NCBI RefSeq assembly: GCF_026212465.1
Contig: NC_080059.1
Coordinates: forward strand, 13,479,472 to 13,543,471
From: Amaranthus tricolor
Taxonomy: Eukaryota; Streptophyta; Magnoliopsida; Caryophyllales; Amaranthaceae
DNA length: 64,000 bases
Reading direction: 5' to 3'
Shown here: in pieces, positions 45,701 through 62,531 of the stretch
Position numbering within the stretch: position 1 is the first letter of the stretch
Layout: every line of letters begins with the position of its first letter
Made by a program: the position numbers and the translations under genes
The notes under the pieces: model-generated
Told to the model about the DNA's origin: nothing
Seen by the model: only the letters and a program-made list of their open reading frames with translations
Databases searched by the model: none

Positions 45701-48692
45701 TGGTTTATGTGAATTTCAAAGAAGCAAATAGCTAACGCCATGTTGTATGTGTGTAATTTTTGATGCAGTTAATTGGAAAGGACTGGCAGCAGGTTCTTGA
45801 GGTGAGTGATGCTGTATATGACTACAATCACTTTAAATGCTTCATTTAGATGTTCAATGTTATTCCTATGAGCGCGATACACTAGGTGCGATGATGATGA
45901 TGAGATGTTCGATGTTATATTTACTTCAATTTTTTTTTATTTTCTTTAATTTCTCTCTCGTTGGGACATGTCTGTGCTCACTTAAGTTACGTGATGACAA
46001 ATGGCTGTTTTTATTAAAACTTTCTTGATAATCTGAGCAATGTAGCAATGTTTTCCAGCTCAGATGAACATTTTATATTCGGAAGTGTAATTATATATTT
46101 CATGCCCATTCTTGAATCTTGACTGACAAAATTGTCTCTTCTGCTGTTGGATTCCATTAAATGACTTTTATTTTGATCAGTTCAGTAACTTTGGGCCTTG
46201 GGTATATTATAATACAATATCTTACTTCAATTTATATTGTTTTTGCTATCCACTTTCTTCCTGTTCCTGATGGTGCTCTTTGATATTGGTGATCATGCCC
46301 TTCACTTTAAGGGGCTGTTTAGCTGTTTTTAAAGGGTTAAAAAGGAATTAAATAGGAAAACACAAATTCTTGTGAGAGACGGTCTCTTTGAGAGGCCATT
46401 TCTAATTGGGCCAGTTCATAAAGGAAAATATAAAGTGAGAGTAAGCATTAAGCTTTAATGGGTTGGGCTTGAGAGAAGGTAGACCGGCTGATGACATGGG
46501 AGGTAACTATAAACAAGCATACTCATCCTCCTAATCTTCGATCTCACCATTTTCATACCTTTACCCCTCTTTGTACCAAACAATTAATAATAGTACTTAT
46601 TATTCGATTATCCCTCTTTAAGATTTCGCTTTGCATTTCATTTCAGCTTCTCATACCAAACACCTAAATTTTATCTGCTCTAATTTGTCTTATATTTTAT
46701 TAAACTTTGTTTTGTGATAGTTTGAAGATCTATCTGCTATCTTATGCAACTATTGGTTCACACACATATATTTTCTTTATGCATATTGTATATATCTATA
46801 GGATTACAGACAAACACATCCTGAAGTAACCGTGTTGGATCCACCAGCTGCCATACAACATTTACACAATCGACAGTCAATGCTGCAGGTTGTTGCTGAC
46901 TTAAACCTCTCCGACACTTATGGTTAGTTGAATTAAATCATGAGCAAATTTTATTACTCTGCCATTATTCTTTGTGCTAATTTTCTGGTTATACAACTTG
47001 TATTTTCCCTTCAATTAAAGTTTTGATGATGAATTTTGCAGGGAATGTTGATGTCCCCCAACAATTGGTTATCAAAAAGGATTCGTTATCCATTCCGTTA
47101 AAAGTTTCCAAGGCAAGGTTAAACCTTCCGCTTGGTATGTTAGTCAATCTAGATCATAATATTTGCACATAATAATACTAATCTGTATTTGTTTAGAAGA
47201 TTAATAATATACATATACTGGTGTAGAAATTTGTGCAATGTCCGATTTTTTTACCATCGACATATACAAATATATGATATAAAAAAAATAAAGCCAGAGA
47301 TATTATGCAGTAAAATAACACTCAATTTTGACGGTTATATGTATATAAGTTAACTCTGTAATTTTGGAAATTGTCAACAATATGTTATGTAGTATATTAT
47401 ATTCTCTACTTTACTCAATTTAACTATAAATAAATGCTAGTCAAAGATACTTTAATGATAGAAATATTGGTTAAGATCAAATTCCATGTCATTTTTCTTT
47501 AGCCAATAAATGAATTCCATTTGGCAAACTCTCCTTACTTGTGACACTTGGAATTTTTCAAGCTTTTTAGTATGATGTAATGCTGTACTTGGAAAAAAGC
47601 ATTTTGTGTATATTGTGCCTTGTATATCGGGTATTCTCTCTTTCACAGAATTATAATACTCCGAAAAAGTATAAAACCTTCCGTTTTACACTGACTATGA
47701 TGAATGAATAAAGAACAATAGAATATAACAAACATCATAGACAAAACATTTTGTTTTCCCTAATTGGCTAATGATAAAAAAAATTGTTGGGCATGCGATG
47801 TTGCAGTTGTGAAGCCACTAATCGCTGATGGCAGTGCAAAATCCCACGAGTTATCACTTGCTTATGATCAGTATTCTCTACAAAAGCTAGAACCACCGCT
47901 CGTATTGCAGGAGTTTGTAAATCATGGTATATCAATAGAATGGCCTTCACAACCTTTTTTTCTAAAAAAATTGTCATCAGCAATCTATTTCTGAAATTCT
48001 AACGCTCTGCGTCCATTGCATTTGATGCATTAGGTGGCGTGCTGTTTAAAGTTTTTATTGTAGGAGAAGCAATTAAAGTGGTGAGGCGGTTCTCACTCCC
48101 CAATGTTACTAAACGTCAACTGTCAAGAACCAGTGGTGTATATCGCTTCCCACGAGTCTCTTGTGCGGTTGCATCAGCGGATGATGCCGATTTAGATCCT
48201 AATGTTGCTGGTAAAGTCTCAAGACTTATCTACTAATTCAGTATTGCCATTCTACGCAACTGCCCGCCATTTCCTTTTTAACAAACTTTGTTCTCTCCTT
48301 GCAGAGCTACCTCCCCGACCTTTGTTGGAAAAACTAGCGAAAGAACTAAGACATCGACTGGTAAATAGTTTTCATCTCGCTTATGCGATATTTTCTTCAT
48401 TTCTGTCCATATGATTCAACAGGAACTTATGTTGTACATTTATTCAGGGTCTCCAGCTTTTCAATTTAGACATTATACGCGAATATGGGACCCGCGATAA
48501 CTTTTATGTTATTGATATAAACTACTTTCCTGGTGAGCTCTGATTCATCTTTGCACTCCCATGATCAAGGACAATGCCAAAGAAACTAATCTGTATGCTA
48601 TGGTATCTGCAGGTTACGGTAAGATGCCAGAGTATGAGCATATATTCACGGACTTCCTACTGAGCCTTGTACAGAGGAAAAAAGTACAATAA
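42707..48692 (+). CDS. ITPK: Inositol-tetrakisphosphate 1-kinase family protein (inositol 1,3,4-trisphosphate 5/6-kinase)
   Basis: Ten exons join in frame: 42707-42942, 45246-45327, 45769-45801, 46802-46922, 47042-47134, 47807-47926, 48034-48210, 48305-48360, 48448-48532, 48613-48692. All introns are GT-AG, giving 1083 nt and 360 aa. After a charged Glu/Lys N-terminal extension (1-50) come the ITPK N-domain ([20 protein letters not shown] at ~56-75; [30 protein letters not shown] at ~130-145) and the ATP-grasp region ([17 protein letters not shown] ~189; [20 protein letters not shown] ~218; [15 protein letters not shown]). It ends with the Mg-binding motif [20 protein letters not shown] (~324-343). 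These enzymes phosphorylate inositol tris- and tetrakisphosphates with ATP in phytate and inositol-pyrophosphate synthesis, in cytosol and nucleus. The N-terminal extension resembles the ITPK2/3 type. Start: first ATG after the TATA box, in frame with the domain; a second ATG follows at once. Introns 2 and 3 carry MITEs. Confidence 0.95.
45431..45662. mobile_element. MITE in ITPK intron 2 (AGTGTAAA termini)
   Basis: The left edge AGTGTAAAAACAAGGCCGCA is mirrored by the right edge ..CGGCCGTTACCGCATCTTTACACT. The segment is GC-richer than the intron around it. Its open frame is not part of ITPK, because exon 2 ends at a clean donor (45328) and exon 3 follows at 45769. Target duplication not resolved. 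Confidence 0.5.
46311..46675. mobile_element. MITE-like insertion(s) in ITPK intron 3
   Basis: GGGGCTGTTTAGCTGTTTTT at the left and CTCATACCAAACACC at the right look like inverted MITE ends. Nested within, at 46368, is ACACAAATTCTTGTGAGAGA followed by CGGTCTCTTTGAGAGGCC, the same terminal text as the repeat at 11996-12420. The borders of the inner copy are not clear on the right. Confidence 0.4.
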
Positions 48693-49998
48693 TCATCTAA
48701 CAACTTGATGTCAAAGCTCTTGAAACTTGTAGAATAATGAATGTCTTCAAAAGGCCTCTTGTGAAGCGGGAAAGCTGAAGATCATTCCGTTTCTGTAGCA
48801 TTGCAAGCATTCGCAAGGACTGCTTACACAAGATATGGAGGAAACATGTACAGCTGATCGACTAACACGTTACTCTTAAATGTTGAAGGTGCCTGCTTTA
48901 TCCGATGGCTTGTAGTTGAACCGAAGACGTTCTGTCCATGTTTCATCTGCTCATCAAATAACGATGATGAAACAAGCATTCTCAGTAATGTTGCTTAATA
49001 ATTCTTTTGATTTCACTGCCATGTTTTCTGAGTTTTTTAACATGTACAGGAAATGAACTTGTATAAAGGTTTTGCTTTCACAAGTGATGAAATGAAAGGT
49101 AATAATCCTTTTTGGCTGAATTGTTTGCTTTCAATCAACTTGTAAAGAGTATAAAATGGTTCCAATTTGCTCCGGTCCTTAGACCAATTCTATTTTGGCT
49201 TCTTGCTTCCAACTTTTTTGACTCGTGTCTCCCAATGCAGTTGCAAATTTATTCTACTATTCCGTTTCTTTTTAGGCATGTAAATTGTAACACGTAGTCT
49301 TGCATGAGACCTTGTCATTATGCAGCTTATCTTGTATAAGATCATTTCACCATGAGACGGACTCATATAATTTTTTTATTTATATAATTGATCAGTGATT
49401 AATTTAATATATTAAATATACATGAATTAACCAATAGAAATGATTTCATTTTAAAACTATAATGCTACTGTCTTGCAGTGAGACGACCTCAAAACATGAA
49501 ATCCATAAGTTAAAAGTTTTAAATATAAGCCATGTTTCTGGATGAAATTGTTTCATAAAAGAATTTGTGTGTTCTTAATCACATGATCTAAACCTCTTAT
49601 CTGAAAAATTTTCTACTCTTGTACTTCCATTATAGTTCTGGTTATGGATTTTATTAAATTATATTGATTTAATCATCAATTGATAGACCTGTCAATGCAA
49701 ATGGTCGATTGGATTGTTAGTCGGGTCAATTTTAATTGATTTATAATCGAGTCGGGTTGATTCATTTGAGTAATTAGGTGGACTTCGTGTTTGATGTATC
49801 TATGACACTTGAAAGTTCCAGATTAAACTCTACACATATTTATGTGGAAAAGTAAAACCAAGGATGGTTCTGGTGTCATTGAAATCTAGACTCTTACCTT
49901 GCAATTATACAAGTCAATTATTTGCATTCTGATTGTTATTTCTTCACCGTATCAAATTTTGTTTTTACTTCCTAACTCAAGTCCCATAAATGAACGTG
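48693..49998. other. ITPK 3' UTR and ITPK-P450 intergenic spacer
   Basis: The first few hundred bases are probably 3' UTR; no single poly(A) signal stands out. At 49340-49510, CATTTCACCATGAGACGG and GCAGTGAGACGACC flank a short palindrome-like AT segment, likely a small MITE related to the GAGACGG family at 46368. At 49684, TAGACCTGTCAAT with GTCGGGT motifs is a hAT-type terminus remnant. No gene. Confidence 0.45.
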
Positions 49999-50006
49999 TA
50001 TATAAA
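49999..50006 (+). promoter_or_regulatory. TATA box of the P450 gene
   Basis: TATATAAA lies 60 bp upstream of the P450 ATG, implying a short leader of about 25-30 nt that is A-rich (AAAATCAAACAAAAAAATA before ATG), a favourable plant initiation context. Confidence 0.55.
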
Positions 50007-50058
50007 CAAAACATAATACACATTCTTTCATTAAAAAATAAAATCAAACAAAAAAATA

Positions 50059-55633
<5,575 letters not shown>

Positions 55634-58600
55634 TAATACCCTCCATTTTTTAAATAGCTAGAATTTCTTTTAAAAGGTTTTTTATAAAAGGAAGATGTGT
55701 AGCTATTAAAAAACATAATTAATATTTTATACTATATGTGCTTGAAAGATTAGTATTGCTCCTTAGCACATAGTAAAAGCACGAGAAGTGTGGGTGATCA
55801 TGTAGCTGGCTTTAATCTATTGAGATTAAGGTTAAGGCATTATTGTTATGTGTGAGTAATCAAAATATTTGATTACGGTGATATTGATATTATTTTACAT
55901 TGTATTTGTGCTTATTGTTTATAAATGTTAACTTAATTCTCATGTTTATGTAGATAGTGTTTGTGAGGCATTTGTAAAAGTGAAAGTGTGTTTGAGAGAA
56001 AAAAGAACAGAAAGAGATTTAAAGGGATAAAGGATCCTGAGATATAGGATCTTAGATGAAAGATTTCTTATATACATAACAAAATAAAAGAAAAGAGATT
56101 TGGAGAGAGGGAATTTAAAAGGATTGGATGAATAATTTTTGTAAATATTTCAACCTTTTTAAAATTGTAAAGATTTGAAAGAAAAATGTTACAAGAAATT
56201 ACTTTCTTTTTATTTCTCTATTCTTGCTTTTTTCTTCTCCCGGACTATTTTCCTTTATTTACTTTCTTTTCTGTCCAAACTCTTATCTAATAATAGTGTC
56301 CTTTAAATCGTGTACTAAACTATTTATTACTTTTCTATGATCTTACTAGTAACACAAGCATAAAACTTATTATATTATTTTAAGCTTTTTCATGTACAAA
56401 ATATATGTTTAAGAAAGATGTTTGACAAAAAAAAAAAAAAACAAATCAAAATGATTCAACTTGAGATAGAAGGAAAATATTCAAATAAAACTATATTGAA
56501 AGGTTTGAAAGGTTTAGTAGTGGGATAAAAATTAATAGAATTAAAAAATATTTTATTCGTTATTATTTCTAAGTATCCTTGTTCGAGATTCTCCTAGATT
56601 AACCTTCAAAATAAGATGGAAGAACAACAGAATAAAGTACACAAAAATAAGCAAAAACATAGTAATACAATTCCATTTCGTAAAATAATAGTAACAAATT
56701 AATTTAACACTGATTGGTTTAACAACATTCAAAATATAACGAAATAATTTATAATCTTTTAAAAATTTACCGGTCATAATAATAAGACTAAATCATTTAG
56801 AGCAGAAATGCGAACAATAGTAGGGCAGGACTAATCCCTGTTAACTGCCTACTTTAATAAATGTCGTCACCTTAATAATGATGGCCAATCATAAAAGTCT
56901 TCAGTGGGCACACTTTTTCTACTTAGATCACAACTAATAGAAGGAAAACATCATAGCTATAACATAGTGTATGAAAAAAATATGATTTGTTGGTAGCTAA
57001 TTTAATCCAACAAGCACACTGTTTGACACCCTTACGGGCAACATTTTCCTCGTAATATTTTTTTAGTTGAAAAATAAACTAACAATTTTATGACAACCAA
57101 GAAATAATTGTTATGAAAACTTTATAACAATACAATTATTTTCAATTTGTAACACTTGTAAACGCTATTATTATATTAAATCCAACCCAAAATATTAGTC
57201 CGATAAAATAGTAATAAGAAAAAGACTGAAAAAGTCTCAGAAGATTTAAATCGTATAACAGAAAGAACAATTATTAATCATAATGATGTAATCAATTTTA
57301 TATCATTAAATATAAAATATATAACTTAAATTATTTTGGTTAACGGGGTGAATAGCGTAAATTGTATTAAGGACTATGAAAACTAGTAGAACGCATTTTC
57401 TGTAGGTCATCTAAAATCGTCGTCTACAATTTTAGAGGAAATTGTTAGATATTTTGAATATCCCTTAAAAAAGAAAAAAAAATAATTTATCATCTTCTTT
57501 TAAGATTAAAAGAAGTAAAAATTTGATAAAAGGTATATTTTTAAATAAAAAGGAGGAAAAATGGTTTAAACGTGACATTAAGTACTAAGAAACCATAAAT
57601 TAAAAGTAAAAGCAATAACAAAGGAATAATAAAATTAAAAAAGGAAAAAAGTTTTGAAAATAAAATAAAACACTTGAAACAAATCCAGAGAGGGGAAGAG
57701 AGAAAAGAAAAAAAGAAATAAAAAGCAGAACAGAACGTTCAGCTAAAAGGAAGAAGGAACAAGGGGAAGGAAGAAGTCAGAAGTAAGAAATGGAATCAGA
57801 AGGAAAGATAATTTCGTCTTTCATGTACTTAATTTAGGTTTTTTGTTATTCTTCTACCGCTTACTCCATATTTTCTAGGTAAGGAACAAAATGTTGTGCG
57901 ATGTGTAAGAGATTATCTTAGTGCATTCTTAGCAAACACCCTGTATAATTAAATTATTAATGTTTAATTAAAAGTTAGAATTAATTTACAAAAATTATTA
58001 AAAAGTTAGATTATTAAAAATAATTTTTCCTACATTAAAATCTTCTGTTTAAGTATTAATATATATTAAAACTTAAATATTAGTAACATGACCAAATAAG
58101 TATTGAATATCACACGCGTTAAAATGTATGTAATTTGTGCTTTTGCTTACATTGAAATTAAAGAGATAACCCAAATAAAATGAATTGGATTAAATTATTT
58201 GCAGTTTGCATATCATGTCTCTACTCATAAATTTAAAGTGATTAATTATGAAATGAGTTCGTGCAATTTAAATAAAGAGTAAAAAGGTAATTCACTTACA
58301 AGTATGAAGAATATTCCCTATTAAAACGAATTGAAAATAGTAATTATTACTTTTCAAATTTATAAAGGGGTATCACTTTATTTTATTCGATGTGAGACTA
58401 TTCACATGTGGACCTCGATGGACACTTTAATACCGCTCCTCATGTATGAATGTCTTTAGGGTTTTAGCTATTTAAAAGTCTATAAATCTATTCAGAATGG
58501 ACATCTAATAAAAGACATCTTATGTAATAGATAAACTTAATATATGGTTATAAAGGTTCAACAACAAATTAGATTTTTATACCTTAGTAGAATTTTAAAA

Positions 58601-58704
58601 ATAGGCAGAGACAAGTCAAATAGGAAGGAAAAGAGATAAATAACTTACAAGTCTGAAGGAGGCTCACTACTAAAATAAGACTTGCTCCTAAAATTTCATG
58701 AATA
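55634..58704. other. P450 3' UTR and intergenic sequence, no gene recognised
   Basis: AT-rich. A purine-rich tract at 57675-57790 (AGAGAGGGGAAGAGAG-like) and a T/C-rich segment at 56200-56280 are the only compositional features. The minus frame at 56553-56777 has no family signature. No RNA gene seen. Confidence 0.55.
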
Positions 58705-58712
58705 GTTATAGC

Positions 58713-59541
58713 CTAGAATACACGGACACTTCTCTAGACTGGCGTGTCCCGTGTCGGACACGCGAAAATCCCTGTCCGACACGCCAAATGAAGTGTCCAA
58801 TATTTTAATATTTTTTCGGACACGCGGACACGGCATGGACACGACAAGGGACACGACAAGCAGTCAAGGACACGTTTTTTTGAAAAAAAAAATAAAAATA
58901 AAAGTTGAAATGTTGTTCTTGATTTTTTTGTATATCCTCTTTGAATATTTGTTAATTGCTATTTGTTAAGGTTAAATTGTTAATGTGTTATTTGTTAATC
59001 TTAAATTCTTAATCTTAGTGTTTGTAATTTGAATTTTGAAAAGTTGAAATGTTGTTTTTGGTTTTTTTGTATATCCTCTTTGAATATTTGTTAATTGTTA
59101 TTTGTTAATGTTAAATTGTTCATGTGTTTGTAATTTGAATTTTGAAAAGTTGAAATGTTGTTCATGATTTTTTTGTATATCCTCTTTGAATATTTGTTAA
59201 TTGTTATTTGTTAATGTTAAATTGTTAATGTGTTATTTGTTAATCTTGATTTTTAAATCTTAAATTTACCTATTTATTTGGTTTTCTTTGATTTGGTTTG
59301 TATGACTATTTTTAAATACTCATGTTGTTTATTTGGTACTTATTTGCATTTTATGTGTGTTTTATGTTTTTAAAGTGTTTATTTACATATATCAAATGAA
59401 AGATTGTAAAATTATCTTTAATTTGATATATTTATTATATTACCATTTTCGTGTCCCCGTGTCCGCCATTTTTAAGTTGGCGTTTTCCCGTACCCGTGTC
59501 GTGTCCGTGTCCGTGTCCGTGTCTGTTTTAGTGCAACCTAG
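58713..59541. mobile_element. hAT-like element with GGACAC subterminal repeats (829 bp)
   Basis: Ends CTAGAATACACGGACAC and, inverted, CTAGGTTGCAC..ACAGACACGG. Flanking 8-mers GTTATAGC (58705-58712) and GTTATAAC (59542-59549) match at seven of eight bases. Both subterminal zones are full of GGACACG/CGTGTCC in both orientations. The AT-rich centre holds three ~110-140-bp tandem copies around GAAATGTTGTTCTTGATTTT and TATATCCTCTTTGAATATTT. No coding capacity. Confidence 0.6.
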
Positions 59542-59549
59542 GTTATAAC

Positions 59550-60478
59550 TTAATCAAGGATGTGAATGGCCAATGATTAGTTCAAATTAATTTTTGTTGC
59601 AATAAATGTTAATGAAACACTACGCTGAGAGAGAGGAAGAAAAACTATTAGGTTGTAAAAAATAAGGAGAGAGAAATTCATATACATGGTCAAGTTCTAC
59701 CTAAAATAAGGATTCTACCTAAATTCGTTGAGGAGTTAAGATTGAAATGGGTAGAATCGGATCTTAGGATCATGGGAAATTACAAATATGTATCAATGTG
59801 CTTTTTATTACTGATTATCAATTATATTTGTTCTCTTGAAGTTTTAAAGTGTAAGCAAAACTTTATTTGATTTCATCTATAAAGTTTTGAAAATAATGCT
59901 TTTAATAATCATTTTTAAATTGTAAATCAAGAAAAACTTAAATTTTACATAGGTATTAATATAATAATTTTAAATATATATATTTGTAAGTGAAATCTGT
60001 ATCATATGAAAATTTTTTTACTATTGAAATTGTAGCCATGTAGAATCGGATCGTTGGATCGTAAATTGTGTTATAATTCTACCACTTATATTCTTGAGCT
60101 AGGTAGGATCATACGATTCTTCCACATTAAGATCCTACCTACGATCTGGATCGGTCGCCTATATTTAGATCGTAAAATCGTAGATCACAATCGGAATTCT
60201 AATAACTATGTCAACAACAATGGTTTACGCAACATATTACTCTAATTAATAAATTAGCTATAATTTAATTAGAAACTATGTAATAATAAAATAAAAGGCT
60301 TCAACAAGGTTCACCCAACTAATAGTATGTCCTTGTTGATGGTTGCTAGCCTTATTGATTATAGAGAATAATAATAAAGTTTAATGGAGAACTCATACGA
60401 AGCATTAGACCATGAAAAGAGAAAGGAAGGAGAAGAAGGGTTGTGCTTATGTCTAGGTTAGAAGGATTAATGAATTTA
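59550..60478. other. Intergenic sequence with decayed GATCC-rich element
   Basis: GGTAGAATCGGATC at about 59748 and GTAGAATCGGATCGTTGG at 60039, with inverse motifs such as TAAGATCCTACCTACGATC (60129), suggest one or two eroded DNA-transposon ends. No gene is recognised; the 63-codon frame at 60054 is translated from these motifs. Confidence 0.4.
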
Positions 60479-60800
60479 TAGCTTGTCTGGTTAGTGGTAT
60501 TAAATGATAATATTAGAAATGATTTATAGTATAAAATTTCATCAAAAGTTTCATATCATTCCCATGGTAATATAACTTTGATCATAAAAAAGTTTTTTTT
60601 TTATTTATAAATTTCCATTACCACCTAATACCACATCTCTTAATGGTAATGCATTGGAATAAATTTTATGAAGAAAATGAGATGATTGAAGTTAGACAAG
60701 CATGACCATCAAGGTAGTCTAAGAGATTTTTCAACTAAAATTATACTAGTTTTTTATTCCCATTACCACCGTTTATTACCACCTACCAAACGGGTCGCTA
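60479..60800. mobile_element. MITE-like element (~322 bp)
   Basis: Left end TAGCTTGTCTGGTTAGTGG and the inverse right end TAGCGACCCGTTTGGTAGG, with GGTGGTAATAAACGG and inverse ATTACCACCTAATACCAC motifs inside. No target duplication found, so the superfamily is unassigned. Confidence 0.5.
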
Positions 60801-61520
60801 GGGCTTTAAGCATGCTTCTTTATATAGTAAGAGTTAATTCCAAGTAGAATTAAATGAATCTTCCATCTGAACTCGAGGAAGTTTTCGCCAACCTATTGTG
60901 CCAAGGTGCTCATTCAAGCACTTATGCATGCATATTCTTACCACGTAACTTATGACTCCGTAAAGCATCATACACAACACGCACCTTTGTACTAATGTAC
61001 TAGCTATGAAACCTCGTACTCCTATTTGAGTGCAAAGTCCATACTAACATTGCCTATACACCAAAGTTGTTATCTTTATAATGAAAATACAATTAATTTA
61101 CGTCTTTTAATGATTGAATAATGGAGATTAATCAAAAAAAGACCATGAAACACTGTGTTTCACACTCTTTCAATTAAACCATGATTTTTTGATTTGCATC
61201 ACTATAATAATCAAGGAATTAGAAAACACACCATAATTCCCCATATTAACAAGATTAAAAATAAGTCTTGATAAAAAAAATGTGATTTTTAACTTTCTTT
61301 CAATTAAACCATGATTCTTTGATTTGCATCACTTTAAGAAACGACAGATCTTCCGCGAGTGTCGATGCTGAGTAGTTTCCCATATTCTCAGACTTATGCG
61401 TGGAAGAGGAATTATCGTTTTAATATATATGGATTTCATAAGGCTGTTTTAGTTTTTCTACAATTTGTGGGTGGGCCCTGTGCCTATGCACACGTTGCAC
61501 TTGTATAGGACCGGGCCTAG
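60801..61520. other. Intergenic sequence with a ~50-bp direct repeat
   Basis: CTTTCAATTAAACCATGATT followed by TTTTGATTTGCATCACT occurs near 61166 and again near 61299. Otherwise no gene or structure seen. Confidence 0.5.
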
Positions 61521-61522
61521 TA

Positions 61523-61932
61523 CTTCCTATGTTTCCTTAAAGTTGTTCTTATTTGTCATTTTGGGTTATATTTGTTGTTTTCGTAAAGAATCTTTTTATT
61601 TATATCACAAATTTTGGACATACTTAAGCTTATTCATCTTCATTTTAATGTTTTAGGTCTCTACATATCTTCCACTAACGTCGTCATTTTAATATTTTTT
61701 TATTGTTTATGGTCTCCATATATTTTCCACAAACTTTATAAATTTTTTTTTTAATAGTTGTGGTCCCTATATTTTTATCCATTAACTTTCATTTAATATT
61801 TTTTTAATATTTATGGTTCTCACTTTTACTCCATCAAGTTTATTATTTAATAAATTAATATGTTCAACATTTTCTATTTTTTTAATTCCGGTTAACAATT
61901 CTTTTGTAAATTTCTTTAAAGAATGGAGGGAA
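61523..61932. mobile_element. Stowaway-like MITE (410 bp)
   Basis: CTTCCTATGTTTCCTTAAAG at the left and CTTTAAAGAATGGAGGGAA at the right are imperfect inverted repeats, bordered by TA at 61521-61522 and 61933-61934. The interior includes three drifting ~75-bp copies around TTTTAATATTTTTTTATTGT/TATGGTCTCCATAT. Confidence 0.5.
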
Positions 61933-61986
61933 TATAATATTATAATAATAAACGACTACTTTAACGAAATTTTTTAAAAAACAATA

Positions 61987-62220
61987 GTCCCTCCGATTCA
62001 GAACAATAGTCTCATTTGATTTTTTAATAATATTCATCGATCACTCTTAATTTATGTTTTATTCTCAATTAATTGTCAAAATATAGTTAAGCGAAATCTT
62101 ATTTTTATTAATATTAATTTTTTATAATTTTTAATTATATACCATTAGAATTATTTAAAAGTAAATTAGTGCATTTAACAAAGTGTAAAAACCAAATAAA
62201 ATAATTAGTGTAATTTTTTT
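61987..62220. mobile_element. Eroded Stowaway-like MITE upstream of the hnRNP gene
   Basis: Starts GTCCCTCCGATTCAGAAC and shares interior text with the copy at 28170 (ACTCTTAATT..TTTTATTCT, TATACCATTAGAA). The right end is too diverged to place exactly. It lies ~310 bp upstream of the start codon, near the promoter. Confidence 0.4.
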
Positions 62221-62531
62221 TTGATAGAAAGATAATTAGTGTAAATTAAAAGTAGTAGTTATTTAAACAACGAAAAAAATCTGATCGTTACAATTATCGA
62301 CAGCTACGCTTACGGGCTACGGGACGGGGTACCGAGTCTTACGTTACGACGAGACCGCATTATTATTGACTACTGTTCTGTTTTGTTCTGGTCAAAATTC
62401 TTGTATTGCTATCAACACAAACTCCAAATAGAAGGCTGAGAGAGAAAAAGGGAACGAAAACGAAGTGTGTATTCCCACTCTTAGTCAAGAACAGAAGAAA
62501 TTTCTCTCATTTCTTTTGGATCTGAACAACA

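Noticed and set aside
45407..45712. 101-codon frame within ITPK intron 2 as an extra ITPK exon
   Set aside because: ITPK exons 2 and 3 join in the correct phase without it, and the segment coincides with a MITE having inverted ends.
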